A stretch of DNA of 41,180 nucleotides from UBA3103 sp002365855. GTDB taxonomy: Bacteria; Bacillota; Desulfotomaculia; Desulfotomaculales; Pelotomaculaceae. The position numbers and the translations under genes are program-made. The DNA is taken from the NCBI GenBank assembly GCA_030627625.1, contig DAOURR010000013.1:1-41180 (forward strand), given 5' to 3'. This document shows, one piece after another, positions 1 to 7,569 of the stretch; the stretch's first letter is position 1, and every line of letters begins with the position of its first letter. The notes under the pieces were generated by a model. The model searched no databases and had not been told where the DNA came from. It saw only the letters and a program-made list of their open reading frames with translations.

Positions 1-95
1 TCTCAAAAGCAAGCTCGATGAAGCTGCTTAATACAAATAAACACGGGAAGGAGAAAACTTAGATTCTTAAATCCGTGTTCTTGACATGGGGAGCA

Positions 96-1472
96 TCATA
101 CTCCTGCCCGGCTTTCCGCCCGGATATAGCCCCCGTGGAGATCCACCAGGTTTTTTACAATGCACAGGCCCAGTCCTGTGCCTTCCTGTCCCCGGCGAGA
201 CTTGTCACCACGGTAAAACCTTTCAAAGATATACGGTAAATCTTCCTGGTTGATGCCGGCTCCCGTGTCTTTGATGATGAATTCCACCCACTCTTTTTGC
301 TCCCTGACCTGGACGGCGACAGAACCCACATTTTCCGTGAAACGGAGGGCGTTACTAATAATATTGCCTACGATTTGCCGGAAACGGTCCGGATCGGCCT
401 GCACTTGTAACTGGGGGTCACAGTCAATAGTGATGGTGATATTATTATTCAGGCCTTGAGCCAGACCGGCGCTGCCCACGATTTTTTCAAGAGTGTCCCT
501 GATGGAAATCGCTTTCTTGTTCAATTTGATATTGCCGCTCTGGATTTTTGCCAGCTCCAGGATGTCGCCGGTCAGCCGCATGAGCCGCTGGGTTTCATCC
601 TGCATGAGGCTCAAGTACTTGTGATACTGGGCTGGCTGGACAAGTCCGTCCAGCATACCCTGAACAAAACCGTTTATGGAAGTTAAGGGGGTCCTGAGGT
701 CGTGGGAAACGTTGCCAATAAATTCACGGCGCATATTTTCCGTAGATTCCAATTGTTTTTTCATATAATTGAAACTGTCAGCCAACCTCTCCAACTCGTC
801 CCCTGTATGAACGGCCAGGTCCTGGGCGGCCTCACCGGCTGCCAGCTGGCGCGCGGCCCGTTCCATCTCCCGGATAGGCCTGGAAATGCGGGCGGCCGTA
901 ATAAAGATAAAGAAAAAACTTATGATTATGGCCGCCAGGGCTGTCCCGGCGATTAAGGAGTTTATCTTTACCAGGTAAGTAGTTATTTCGCTTAGTGGAG
1001 AAAAGATAAGCACGGCTCCGATAATCTGCTGATCAACCCTAAGGGGTGTCCCTTTAAATACGACCTCAGTATCAAGAATTTTGGAAAATAGCTTTTTCCG
1101 GTAGATATTTTCACCCTCCAGTATTTTCTGTAAATCCTCCAGCAGGTAGCCTTCCGCGAGTTCTGCTTCCAACTGCCTGTTCTGGGAATTGTACAGGGTG
1201 GTTTTGTCCACCTTGAGGGCATAAATGGTGGAATCGGTGATATAACCGAGGTTATCCAGGGCTATTTGCAATTCATTCTGACTCAGCTCACCCTGGTAAT
1301 ACCTGTCCACTACACTTTCCACTTTTAGAGCGGCGGCGCTGAGAACCCTGTCCTTTTCCATAAAAATATACCGCTTAAAACCGTGGGACAGGAGCATAGC
1401 CAGACTTCCGGTTACCAGGATGGTTAGAAGGAGATAAGTTGCCAGTAGGCGGGTGAAAATACTTTTATACAC
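96..1472 (-). CDS. Sensor histidine kinase, HAMP/HisKA/HATPase type
   Basis: Membrane sensor kinase that should phosphorylate the adjacent OmpR-type regulator. From the GTG at 1472 the protein has 458 residues. It shows a TM helix (about 9-30), an extracytoplasmic sensor region (31-150), a second TM (about 171-193), a HAMP linker (194-245), the HisKA motif with phosphoacceptor H257 in NVSHDLRTP, and an HATPase_c domain with the N box, DTGAGI (G1) and GTGLGL (G2). The GTG start is chosen because GGAGG lies just upstream and the regulator's stop overlaps it (TAGTG); the frame stays open upstream, but only across the regulator gene. The C terminus stops at AESRAGV, without the usual final GTxFxxxLP strand, so the 3' end may be truncated or frameshifted. 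The signal sensed is unknown. Confidence 0.9.
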   Translation of the reverse strand: MYKSIFTRLLATYLLLTILVTGSLAMLLSHGFKRYIFMEKDRVLSAAALKVESVVDRYYQGELSQNELQIALDNLGYITDSTIYALKVDKTTLYNSQNRQLEAELAEGYLLEDLQKILEGENIYRKKLFSKILDTEVVFKGTPLRVDQQIIGAVLIFSPLSEITTYLVKINSLIAGTALAAIIISFFFIFITAARISRPIREMERAARQLAAGEAAQDLAVHTGDELERLADSFNYMKKQLESTENMRREFIGNVSHDLRTPLTSINGFVQGMLDGLVQPAQYHKYLSLMQDETQRLMRLTGDILELAKIQSGNIKLNKKAISIRDTLEKIVGSAGLAQGLNNNITITIDCDPQLQVQADPDRFRQIVGNIISNALRFTENVGSVAVQVREQKEWVEFIIKDTGAGINQEDLPYIFERFYRGDKSRRGQEGTGLGLCIVKNLVDLHGGYIRAESRAGV

Positions 1473-2158
1473 TAGAAAACCTCCATTTTGTACCCTACGC
1501 CCCAGACTGTTTTGATTTTGCAAGCATCGCAATTTTTCTCAATTTTTTCACGGAGCCGGTTGATATGGACGTCAACAGTACGGGTATCTCCTTCATAACT
1601 GTAGTCCCAGACCTTCTCCAGGAGCAGTTCCCGGGAAAAAACGATATTCTTGTTAAGCAGTAAAAAATAAAGGAGTTGGATTTCTTTGGGTTTCAGATCT
1701 ACTATCGACCCGTTAATCCTTACTTCATACTTGAGAATGTCTATAGATAGATTACCTGCCTTGAGAAGGCTATCTTGTGTGCCGCTGCTCTGACCTTTTG
1801 GCTTCAGGCGAATCTTTACCCGCGCCACTAGTTCCCTGGGCTCAAAGGGCTTTACCAGGTAGTCGTCAGCCCCCAGTTCAAAGCCCTGGACCTTATCTTC
1901 CACCATGTCCCGGGCGGTTAAAAAGATGATGGGGACTTGGCTCTTCTGTCTGATCAGCCGGCACACCTCCCAGCCGTTGATTACAGGCAGCATCACATCC
2001 AAAAGGACCAGGTCCGGATTTTCCTTCTTTAATACATCCAGGGCTTCACTGCCGTCATGGCTGAAAAACAGCTGATAACCCTGGCTTGTGAGATAGAGAT
2101 TTATGAGCTCGCAAATATTATGATCATCGTCCACTACCAGGATTTTCTCTCCAGGCAT
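1472..2158 (-). CDS. OmpR/PhoB-family response regulator
   Basis: DNA-binding response regulator, first gene of a two-gene operon with the histidine kinase that follows (1-base overlap, TAGTG). The 228 residues comprise a receiver domain (about 5-115) with acidic residues D10-D12, phosphoacceptor D54, T81 and K103, and a C-terminal winged-helix DNA-binding domain (about 130-225) with the typical GDTRTVDVHINRLR recognition region. The ATG at 2158 is preceded by GAGGTG, a good ribosome binding site. This pair is distinct from the phosphate-linked pair at 34.3-36.7 kb. Target genes cannot be told from sequence; the divergent glycosyltransferase at 2520 is a possibility only by position. Confidence 0.93.
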   Translation of the reverse strand: MPGEKILVVDDDHNICELINLYLTSQGYQLFFSHDGSEALDVLKKENPDLVLLDVMLPVINGWEVCRLIRQKSQVPIIFLTARDMVEDKVQGFELGADDYLVKPFEPRELVARVKIRLKPKGQSSGTQDSLLKAGNLSIDILKYEVRINGSIVDLKPKEIQLLYFLLLNKNIVFSRELLLEKVWDYSYEGDTRTVDVHINRLREKIEKNCDACKIKTVWGVGYKMEVF

Positions 2159-2280
2159 AAAATCACCTCTGTGTCGTGGGAAATATTATCATAAGCATTC
2201 TCAACCTCTATTTTACTTAATAACTCTTGATAATAAAATGCCAAAAAAACCAGTTGTTCCTTTAAGGCACATCTATACAA

Positions 2281-2440
2281 CCCTGAAGTATCATTCCTGG
2301 TAAAAAACGCCCATTGGGCGATACCCTTCGGGGCAGTTGTTTAGGCTTCAACCGCACAATAAAAAGGTCTTAAAAATCCGACCCTGCAGGTGGTGGACGG
2401 TCCTCCTATAACTCCCAACCTGAAAAGACAGGTTTTTTTA
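2281..2440 (+). ncRNA. Candidate structured leader or small RNA
   Basis: This 160-base stretch, in the 361-base gap between the response regulator and the glycosyltransferase, contains a run of short hairpins. They are CGCCC-ATT-GGGCG (2308-2320), CCC-TTCG-GGG (about 2324-2333), GTTG/CAAC (about 2336-2352), GGTC/GACC (about 2377-2393), GGTGG/CCTCC (about 2391-2405), and finally an intrinsic terminator. Hairpins ending in a terminator ahead of a gene suggest a riboswitch-like leader or a free small RNA. I could not match it to a known family (TPP, cobalamin, T-box, c-di-GMP, 6S and tmRNA were considered). It is inference from local pairing only. Confidence 0.25.
2417..2440 (+). terminator. Intrinsic terminator upstream of the glycosyltransferase
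   Basis: Hairpin AACCTG-AAAAGA-CAGGTT followed directly by a run of T (2433-2439). It ends any transcript coming from the candidate leader at 2281 and isolates the 0A-box promoter at 2447-2491. Confidence 0.7.
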
Positions 2441-2446
2441 CACCAA

Positions 2447-2491
2447 TGTCGAATATTGTCGAATGCTCCTATTAATATTTTTATCTATGAT
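2447..2491 (+). promoter_or_regulatory. Tandem Spo0A (0A) boxes and promoter of the glycosyltransferase
   Basis: Two exact copies of the Spo0A box TGTCGAA lie at 2447-2453 and 2457-2463, ten bases apart in the same orientation, which is the spacing used by a Spo0A dimer. A TATGAT -10-like hexamer follows at 2486-2491, so the downstream box abuts the expected -35 region, as in Spo0A-activated sigma-A promoters. The gene start (2520) is 29 bases further on. Spo0A itself is not in the window. Confidence 0.6.
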
Positions 2492-2519
2492 TTCAATTAG
2501 TGTATACAGGAGGGTTCGG

Positions 2520-3656
2520 ATGAATATTGCCATGTTTTCTGATAGCTACTATCCCTACGTTAGCGGGGTTGTACGCTCCATTGAATTATTCAGGCATGAG
2601 CTTCAGCAACTTGGTCACAATGTTTACATTTTTGCACCGTCTTATCGCCGGCAAAAAGAAGAGGAGGGGATATTCCGCTTTCCTTCCATAAACGCCCCCA
2701 CCATTAAAGATTTTTCCCTGGCCCTGCCCTTTGCGCCGGGAGTCGGAAAAATGATCCGGGACCTGAAAATCGATCTGATCCACTGCCATTCCCCGTTCCT
2801 GTTGGGCAATGTGGGAGCGCGCACGGCCAAGCGTCAGAACCTGCCTTTAGTGTTTACCCACCACACCCTGTACGATCTCTATGTGCATTACATACCGCTA
2901 TTTCCGGACCTGGCCCGAAAGCTGGTGTTAGGTTTTGTACGCAAGTTTTGCAATAATTGCAACCTGGTAATTACTCCCACTAAAATGTTAGCAGAGCGAC
3001 TACGGGAACTCGGTATAACTGTACCCATGCAAGCCATCCCCACCGGCCTTAAACTGGAGGAGTTTGCCAACCCGGACCCGGATTGGCTGCGCCGTGAATA
3101 TGGTATTGGACCACAAGAAAAAGTGCTGCTTTGTGTGGCCAGATTCGGCAAAGAAAAAAACCTTGATATGGTTTTGGAAGCCTTCCGCATGATTAACCAG
3201 GCCTGCCCGGATTCACGCCTGTTCCTGGTGGGTATAGGCCCCTACGAAGAAGAGCTGCGGAAGATGACAGCCAGCATGGGCCTTGACTCCCGGGTAACCA
3301 TCATTGGCCGCGCCCTGCCCCGCCGGACTCTAACCAACTACTATGCCGGTGCTGACCTATTCATCTATGCTGCTACTACGGAAACCCAGGGCATTATCGT
3401 TAGTGAAGCCCATGCGGTGGGCCTTCCGGTGGTGGCTGTGGGAGCCAATGGAATCGCGGAAATGGTCAATGAAGGATTTGACGGTTTCCTAACCCCCCCA
3501 TCGGCTGCGGCCCTGGCAGAAAGATCTTTGGACATTCTTCAAAACGATGAACTAAGACACCGCCTGGGCAACCAGGCCAGAGAGACGGCCAAACAAATCA
3601 GCGCAGTGGCCACCGCTGCAAGAATGGCCAAAGCCTATCAAGTATTGCTGAACTAG
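2520..3656 (+). CDS. Glycosyltransferase family 4 (GT-B fold)
   Basis: A retaining glycosyltransferase that should transfer a sugar from a nucleotide-sugar to a lipid or polysaccharide acceptor at the inner face of the membrane. The 378 residues show an N-terminal acceptor domain opening with FSDSYYPYVSGV, typical of diacylglycerol/phosphatidylinositol glycosyltransferases, then a donor domain with VARFGKEKN (about 206-214), GIGPYEEEL, and the EX7E signature at E288-E296 (ETQGIIVSE). The ATG at 2520 is chosen because AGGAGG lies seven bases upstream; an earlier in-frame start at 2463 has none and falls inside the 0A box. The family resemblance suggests a glycolipid synthase, but the substrate is not determined. 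It stands alone, probably under Spo0A. Confidence 0.88.
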   Translation: MNIAMFSDSYYPYVSGVVRSIELFRHELQQLGHNVYIFAPSYRRQKEEEGIFRFPSINAPTIKDFSLALPFAPGVGKMIRDLKIDLIHCHSPFLLGNVGARTAKRQNLPLVFTHHTLYDLYVHYIPLFPDLARKLVLGFVRKFCNNCNLVITPTKMLAERLRELGITVPMQAIPTGLKLEEFANPDPDWLRREYGIGPQEKVLLCVARFGKEKNLDMVLEAFRMINQACPDSRLFLVGIGPYEEELRKMTASMGLDSRVTIIGRALPRRTLTNYYAGADLFIYAATTETQGIIVSEAHAVGLPVVAVGANGIAEMVNEGFDGFLTPPSAAALAERSLDILQNDELRHRLGNQARETAKQISAVATAARMAKAYQVLLN

Positions 3657-3680
3657 CATCTTTATACAAACTTGTAGTAA

Positions 3681-3702
3681 GTGGGGACGGTTCTTGCCTT
3701 GC
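3681..3702. repeat. GGGGACGGTTCT-type dispersed repeat copy
   Basis: Contains GTGGGGACGGTTCTTGCC just after the glycosyltransferase stop. Its reverse complement (AGAACCGTCCCC) recurs at 12625 and twice at 33851-33885, which marks a dispersed short repeat family at gene 3' ends in this window. Confidence 0.55.
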
Positions 3703-3834
3703 CAGGTAAAATATGTAAAAGAGATGCTATTCAATTAACAATATAAATTCTTCGTTTACATTTAGCTGATTGGGGAATTGTTCGGGAATAAAGCGAAAAC
3801 GGAGTAAAGGAACGGGGATAACAAGCCAAGAAAT

Positions 3835-3917
3835 GGGGACATCCCTCTATATTGGTGTTCCTCTGTGGTGAGGAATGTCCCCGATATGTTCGTCTGTGGT
3901 GAGGAATGTCCTCGATA
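3835..3917. repeat. GGGGACAT/ATGTCCCC repeat cluster
   Basis: A hairpin-forming arm GGGGACATCCCTC (3835-3847) faces GAGGAATGTCCCC (3870-3882). The right arm with its flank, CTGTGGTGAGGAATGTCC, is then repeated directly at about 3893-3911, 31 bases later. The cluster ends two bases before the stop codon of the following minus-strand gene. It resembles REP-type intergenic repeats; no associated transposase is present in the window. Confidence 0.6.
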
Positions 3918-3919
3918 AC

Positions 3920-4777
3920 CTAAAGAAATGATTTTTCTAAATCACGGTGTCCCTGTAAACCAATAAGCCTGTTGAATTCCGGGAACTCGACCATGCGGTT
4001 GCGACATTTAGCTGTGGTATCATCATTCCTGAGTGTTGCAAGCATATCGCTCACTGACCTGGTAGCGGCATATAGCGCTGAAGCCGGGTAAATAACAATT
4101 TTATAACCTATATCTTCGAGCTCTTTACCGGTCAGAAACGGTGTCTTGCCCCCTTCCACCATGTTTGCCAGAAGCGGTTTTTTAATCAGCCGGGCGATGT
4201 TTTTCATTTCATCGACAGATTGCGGGGCTTCAAAAAATATTACGTCGGCGCCTGCATCCACATAAGCCCTTGCCCGCTCAACCGCGTCATTAAAGCTGTT
4301 AACAGCCCGTGCATCGGTCCTGGCTATAATAACTGTATCCCCAAATATCCTGGCGTGAACGGCAGCCCGGATTTTAGCCACCATCTCATCTTTCGGAATT
4401 AATTCTTTCCCTTCCATGTGCCCGCAGCGCTTGGGGGAAACCTGATCTTCCAATTGTATACCGGCGCAGCCCGCCCGCTCGAATTCCTGTACAGTCCTGA
4501 CTACATTTAAAACACCGCCATACCCGTTATCCGCATCGGCAATAAGCGGCACATCAACGGCTGCCGACATGTTTCTCGCCTGGGTCACTATTTCGGTCAT
4601 TGTGACCAACCCTATATCCGGTTTGCCTAAAAGGCTTGCCGCCACCCCATAGCCCGTCAGATATACTGCCGGAAACCCGGCCATTTCCACCAATTTAGCC
4701 GACCAGGCGTCATATGCTCCCGGGGCACGTATTATACCGAGCTGGCTTAACAGCTCACGCAGTTTTTTGGCCTTCAT
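3920..4777 (-). CDS. Isocitrate lyase/PEP mutase superfamily enzyme (PrpB/oxaloacetate decarboxylase-like)
   Basis: A TIM-barrel enzyme of 285 residues that makes or breaks a C-C (or P-C) bond next to a carboxylate, with Mg2+. Visible signatures are DADNGYG (D81, D83 metal region), QLEDQ (E110, D111) and the lyase-type catalytic loop KRCGH (116-120) with C118. That cysteine loop places it with 2-methylisocitrate lyases and oxaloacetate decarboxylases rather than true PEP mutases. The start is supported by AGGAG upstream of ATG 4777. No methylcitrate cycle genes (prpC, prpD) are next to it, so the 2-methylisocitrate lyase assignment is uncertain; PrpB-like or a generic oxaloacetate/acylpyruvate lyase remain possible. 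Confidence 0.85.
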   Translation of the reverse strand: MKAKKLRELLSQLGIIRAPGAYDAWSAKLVEMAGFPAVYLTGYGVAASLLGKPDIGLVTMTEIVTQARNMSAAVDVPLIADADNGYGGVLNVVRTVQEFERAGCAGIQLEDQVSPKRCGHMEGKELIPKDEMVAKIRAAVHARIFGDTVIIARTDARAVNSFNDAVERARAYVDAGADVIFFEAPQSVDEMKNIARLIKKPLLANMVEGGKTPFLTGKELEDIGYKIVIYPASALYAATRSVSDMLATLRNDDTTAKCRNRMVEFPEFNRLIGLQGHRDLEKSFL

Positions 4778-4878
4778 AGATACTCCTAATATAAATTTAT
4801 TTGATTTTATACCTGCCCATTATCTAATACTGCCATATTTCCCTAGTATTTTCTTCAAGACAGTTTTTACTCTTGCTT

Positions 4879-5123
4879 TTACAGGTCTTTGCAAAAATTA
4901 AGTCTCTGGTAAAACTCAAAGACCAGATATCCGGCTGTTTCATCACCACTATTTAACATCCCATGAGGTTCACCTGACGCATAAAAGATCACGCTTTGCG
5001 GCCTGCCGCGCAGCTTGTAGGCCTGGATATACAAGACTTTATCCCCATTTTTTTCGGTTAGCTTAAACGTGCTAAAGCATTGTAGGCAACTTGGTTAATT
5101 GTAAAATTTTCAACATTAAACAT
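4879..5123 (-). pseudogene. Small frameshifted gene of unknown function
   Basis: Reading the minus strand, an ATG at 5123 sits behind a good ribosome binding site (GGGAAGGAC). It opens MFNVENFTINQVAYNALA and then stops at TAA (about 5058). Shifting frame near 5064 continues a convincing coding stretch: TFKLTEKNGDKVLYIQAY, then about 45 more residues including SVIFYASGEPHGMLNSGDE, to a TAA at 4881-4879. Joined, the product would be about 81 residues. I do not recognise the family. It is either a recent pseudogene or a sequencing error. In the rest of the gap (4778-4878 and 5124-5358) I see no gene, only a weak TTGACA at 5156. Confidence 0.5.
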
Positions 5124-5358
5124 AAAAGTCCTTCCCAAATTACCCATTGCAACTATTGACAGCGAGACCAGTTTTCAGCTATTACGCGGCATATGTACTG
5201 CAAGAAACCATCAAATATGTTAAAATAAGTTTATGGAAAAACTTTAACATACCGTGTTTTAAGAGTCGAACACCGCTTCCTTAACGAAGTTTCACGAGTT
5301 ACCGCATACTGCCCTGCATTTTTCAACTAACTAAATATGAAGCGAGGAGTGATTTTTA

Positions 5359-6585
5359 ATGAAAAAAGTGTTCATTTGCTGTTTTGTTTTGATCTTAGTC
5401 CTAATTACATCCAGCCTGTCCATGGGAAATGATTTAAGCGAGTTGATAAAGGTCCACAGAAACAAGGTAATACTCGAAGTGAACTCTATCAGGGTTACCA
5501 CAGACAATTTTCTATACAATGGGACCACGTATGTTCCAATCCGTGCGGTTTCCGAGCTTTTAGGCAAGGATGTAGGCTGGAATGCGTATACCAATGTTGC
5601 CAGCATCAATGAAATCAAGTACGAAAAAGAACCGCTTTCAAGGCTTCTCCCGGACAAAACCGGTTATAAATGGATATACGAAGGTTTTGCGGAATATGGT
5701 CACCAGATGGAGCTTGATAGGATAATCGATGAACCGCAAAAGAGGATATATTCGATTAGCGGTGAAGTCGGCGATCCATCCGGTGGAGAAAGCACAATAG
5801 ACAGAAATATAAGCATAAAATATACTATTGAGGAAAACCGGCTTATTCAGGAAAAAACCGAACATGCGATGCTTGACTCAAAATACAATAAGCTTATCTT
5901 AATAAAAACCCCTCTTACAGTTGGGACATTTTGGTCTGAAACGGTGGTTGATAAAAGCGGCAAGAAAACTCTAATAAATTCGCTTATTAAAAAGGCTGAA
6001 TTGACCGATGACAACAAGATGAAATATACCGTAAAATATGAGGACACAAACTCCGGTTATTATGAAGAAAGAATAATAAAAGAGGGAGCCGGGGTCATTG
6101 CCTTTGAAAAGCTTCTTGAGCTGGAGGATTCCAGTTTTCCGGTGAGTTATTTCACGTATGTCAGCGGAGACCTTAACACTATTCAGCTTAAATTATACTT
6201 CCCCGATAATAATGCAGAAAAAGTTCATCTGGAGAAAAGGGATGTGCTGGTTGCAGATGCCCAGACGGCAAGGGCAGTCGTCAAAGCGCTGATCAATGGT
6301 CCCTCAGGAAGCGGCCTGAATCCTTCAATCCCTGAAGGCACAAGACTATTGAATATTTATATACAGAACGGAACATGCTATGTTGATTTTTCGAGGGAAT
6401 TTATAGTAAATCACTCCGGCGGCAGCGCCGGTGAATTGATGACCCTGGCATCCATAGTCAATTCCCTTACTGAATTCAATACTATTGACCGGGTACAGAT
6501 ACTTGTAGAGGGCAAATCCGGTGAAACACTTGGACACATTCTTCTTGCCCAGCCCTTTGAAAGAATGGCTGATTTAATCGGATAG
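5359..6585 (+). CDS. Secreted protein with copper-amine-oxidase-like N-terminal domain and GerMN domain
   Basis: The 408-residue exported protein has a signal peptide (1-23, KKVFICCFVLILVLITSS then SMG). A copper amine oxidase-like N-terminal domain follows (about 38-92, with NGTTYVPIRAVSELLGKDVGWN), then a middle region of unknown type (95-275), and a C-terminal GerMN domain (about 283-400) with the typical VVKALINGPSGSGLNPSIPEGT and VDFSREF elements. Copper-amine-oxidase-like domains are common wall-associated modules in clostridia and carry no amine oxidase activity; GerMN occurs in germination and sporulation proteins such as GerM. The start has GCGAGGAGTG upstream. The gene is monocistronic with its own terminator. 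A role at the cell or spore envelope is inferred. Confidence 0.82.
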   Translation: MKKVFICCFVLILVLITSSLSMGNDLSELIKVHRNKVILEVNSIRVTTDNFLYNGTTYVPIRAVSELLGKDVGWNAYTNVASINEIKYEKEPLSRLLPDKTGYKWIYEGFAEYGHQMELDRIIDEPQKRIYSISGEVGDPSGGESTIDRNISIKYTIEENRLIQEKTEHAMLDSKYNKLILIKTPLTVGTFWSETVVDKSGKKTLINSLIKKAELTDDNKMKYTVKYEDTNSGYYEERIIKEGAGVIAFEKLLELEDSSFPVSYFTYVSGDLNTIQLKLYFPDNNAEKVHLEKRDVLVADAQTARAVVKALINGPSGSGLNPSIPEGTRLLNIYIQNGTCYVDFSREFIVNHSGGSAGELMTLASIVNSLTEFNTIDRVQILVEGKSGETLGHILLAQPFERMADLIG

Positions 6586-6688
6586 TTCAGTTTGGTTGAC
6601 AAAGTCTGACGGCGCTCAATGTCGCACACTCACTATCGCACATATCCAGCGAGGATACGATGGTCAAGCCAGGTTTTTGTGGGAAGTT

Positions 6689-6730
6689 AAGAAGGGATAG
6701 GCGAATAAAGCATCTATCCCTTCTTCTTTT
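6689..6730 (+). terminator. Intrinsic terminator of the GerMN-domain gene
   Basis: Perfect 12-bp stem AAGAAGGGATAG/CTATCCCTTCTT with a 13-base loop, followed by CTTTTAT. The rest of the 6586-6852 gap shows no supported gene. Confidence 0.8.
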
Positions 6731-6852
6731 ATACGGCGTGCAACATGGATTGGAACAGAAGCAAACAGATTGCGACAGGGACGGCGGACTGTGCGATGGG
6801 CTCTAACTGGTAAGCGGTTTTCCATATTTCCTGGCGGGTAAAGACCCGTTAG

Positions 6853-6911
6853 TTGACTTGGCCGCAAAACCCGAATACAATGTTACTTATAAAATGAATT
6901 TTGGTTCATTT
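6853..6911 (+). promoter_or_regulatory. tetR promoter with inverted-repeat operator
   Basis: A sigma-A promoter, TTGACT (6853-6858), 17-base spacer, TACAAT (6876-6881). It is followed by a perfect inverted repeat AAATGAA-N6-TTCATTT (6892-6911) that covers the expected transcription start. The operator starts 11 bases after the -10 end, exactly as in the promoter at 10125, and the half-sites and spacing are identical. This indicates autoregulation by the TetR protein encoded next. Confidence 0.75.
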
Positions 6912-6942
6912 ATATACATCATAAACTCAGAGGTGATTTCCC

Positions 6943-7551
6943 GTGGCATACAGGCAGACAAACAAAGTAAAAGAGAAACTGGATCACAAAAAAAGGGAAA
7001 TTATTAAGACCGCGCGGGAAGTGTTTGCGGAAAACAGCTATCAGGGAACATCGATAAAAACTGTGGCCAAGAAAGCAAAAATTGCCACAGGGACTCTTTA
7101 TCTTTATTTTACAAACAAAGAATCCTTAATTAACATGATTGTCGATGAAATGTTCAGTGAGCTTCTGGGATGCATCAAGGATGAGCGGGCTATGTACACG
7201 GACGGCTTTGACAAGTTGCAGGCATCCATGGAGGCCTGTATTAAGGTTTTTATTAAAGAAAAAAACATGGCTAAAATCCTTTTGATTCAGGTCCCCGGAG
7301 TCAACAACGCTTTTAACTCCCGCTTGATTGAAATAGAAAACGAGCTGATCAAGCTGACCAAAGAAGATCTTGACGAACTGAAAACCCAGGGGAGGCTGAG
7401 CGGTGATGATACGCTGGTCAGCGCCATGGCTTTTGTGGGAAGCTTCCGGCAGGTAATCATCAACTGGCTCAGGGAAGAAAAACCTGAAAATCTGGAAGAA
7501 GCTTTTGCGACACTCATGAGATATAATCTTAGAGGACTAGGAAAAGCCTGA
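6943..7551 (+). CDS. TetR/AcrR-family transcriptional repressor
   Basis: A 202-residue repressor with an N-terminal helix-turn-helix (about 17-63: IIKTAREVFAENSYQGTS, then KIATGTLYLYFTNKESL) and an all-helical ligand-binding C-terminal domain. The GTG start is preceded by GAGGTG. It is the first gene of a probable three-gene transcript with the ABC ATPase (19 bases later) and permease. The inverted repeat shared by its own promoter and that of the substrate-binding lipoprotein at 10219 is its likely operator, so it probably controls all transporter parts. The ligand is unknown, probably the transported compound or a metabolite of it. Confidence 0.9.
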   Translation: MAYRQTNKVKEKLDHKKREIIKTAREVFAENSYQGTSIKTVAKKAKIATGTLYLYFTNKESLINMIVDEMFSELLGCIKDERAMYTDGFDKLQASMEACIKVFIKEKNMAKILLIQVPGVNNAFNSRLIEIENELIKLTKEDLDELKTQGRLSGDDTLVSAMAFVGSFRQVIINWLREEKPENLEEAFATLMRYNLRGLGKA

Positions 7552-7569
7552 ATAATTTCCGGCGGGGAA

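Noticed and set aside
2281..2440. T-box leader or c-di-GMP riboswitch
   Set aside because: AGGTGGTGG near a terminator recalls the T-box core, but the specifier stem and the full core are missing and the downstream gene is not an aminoacyl-tRNA or amino acid gene. No c-di-GMP motif was found.
6664..6867. A 67-residue minus-strand frame
   Set aside because: It covers the terminator stem, has no ribosome binding site and shows no recognisable protein features.
6586..6942. Riboswitch upstream of the tetR-ABC genes (thiamine type)
   Set aside because: No TPP consensus (CTGAGA, ACCTGATCTGG) is present; the promoter with a downstream operator explains the region.
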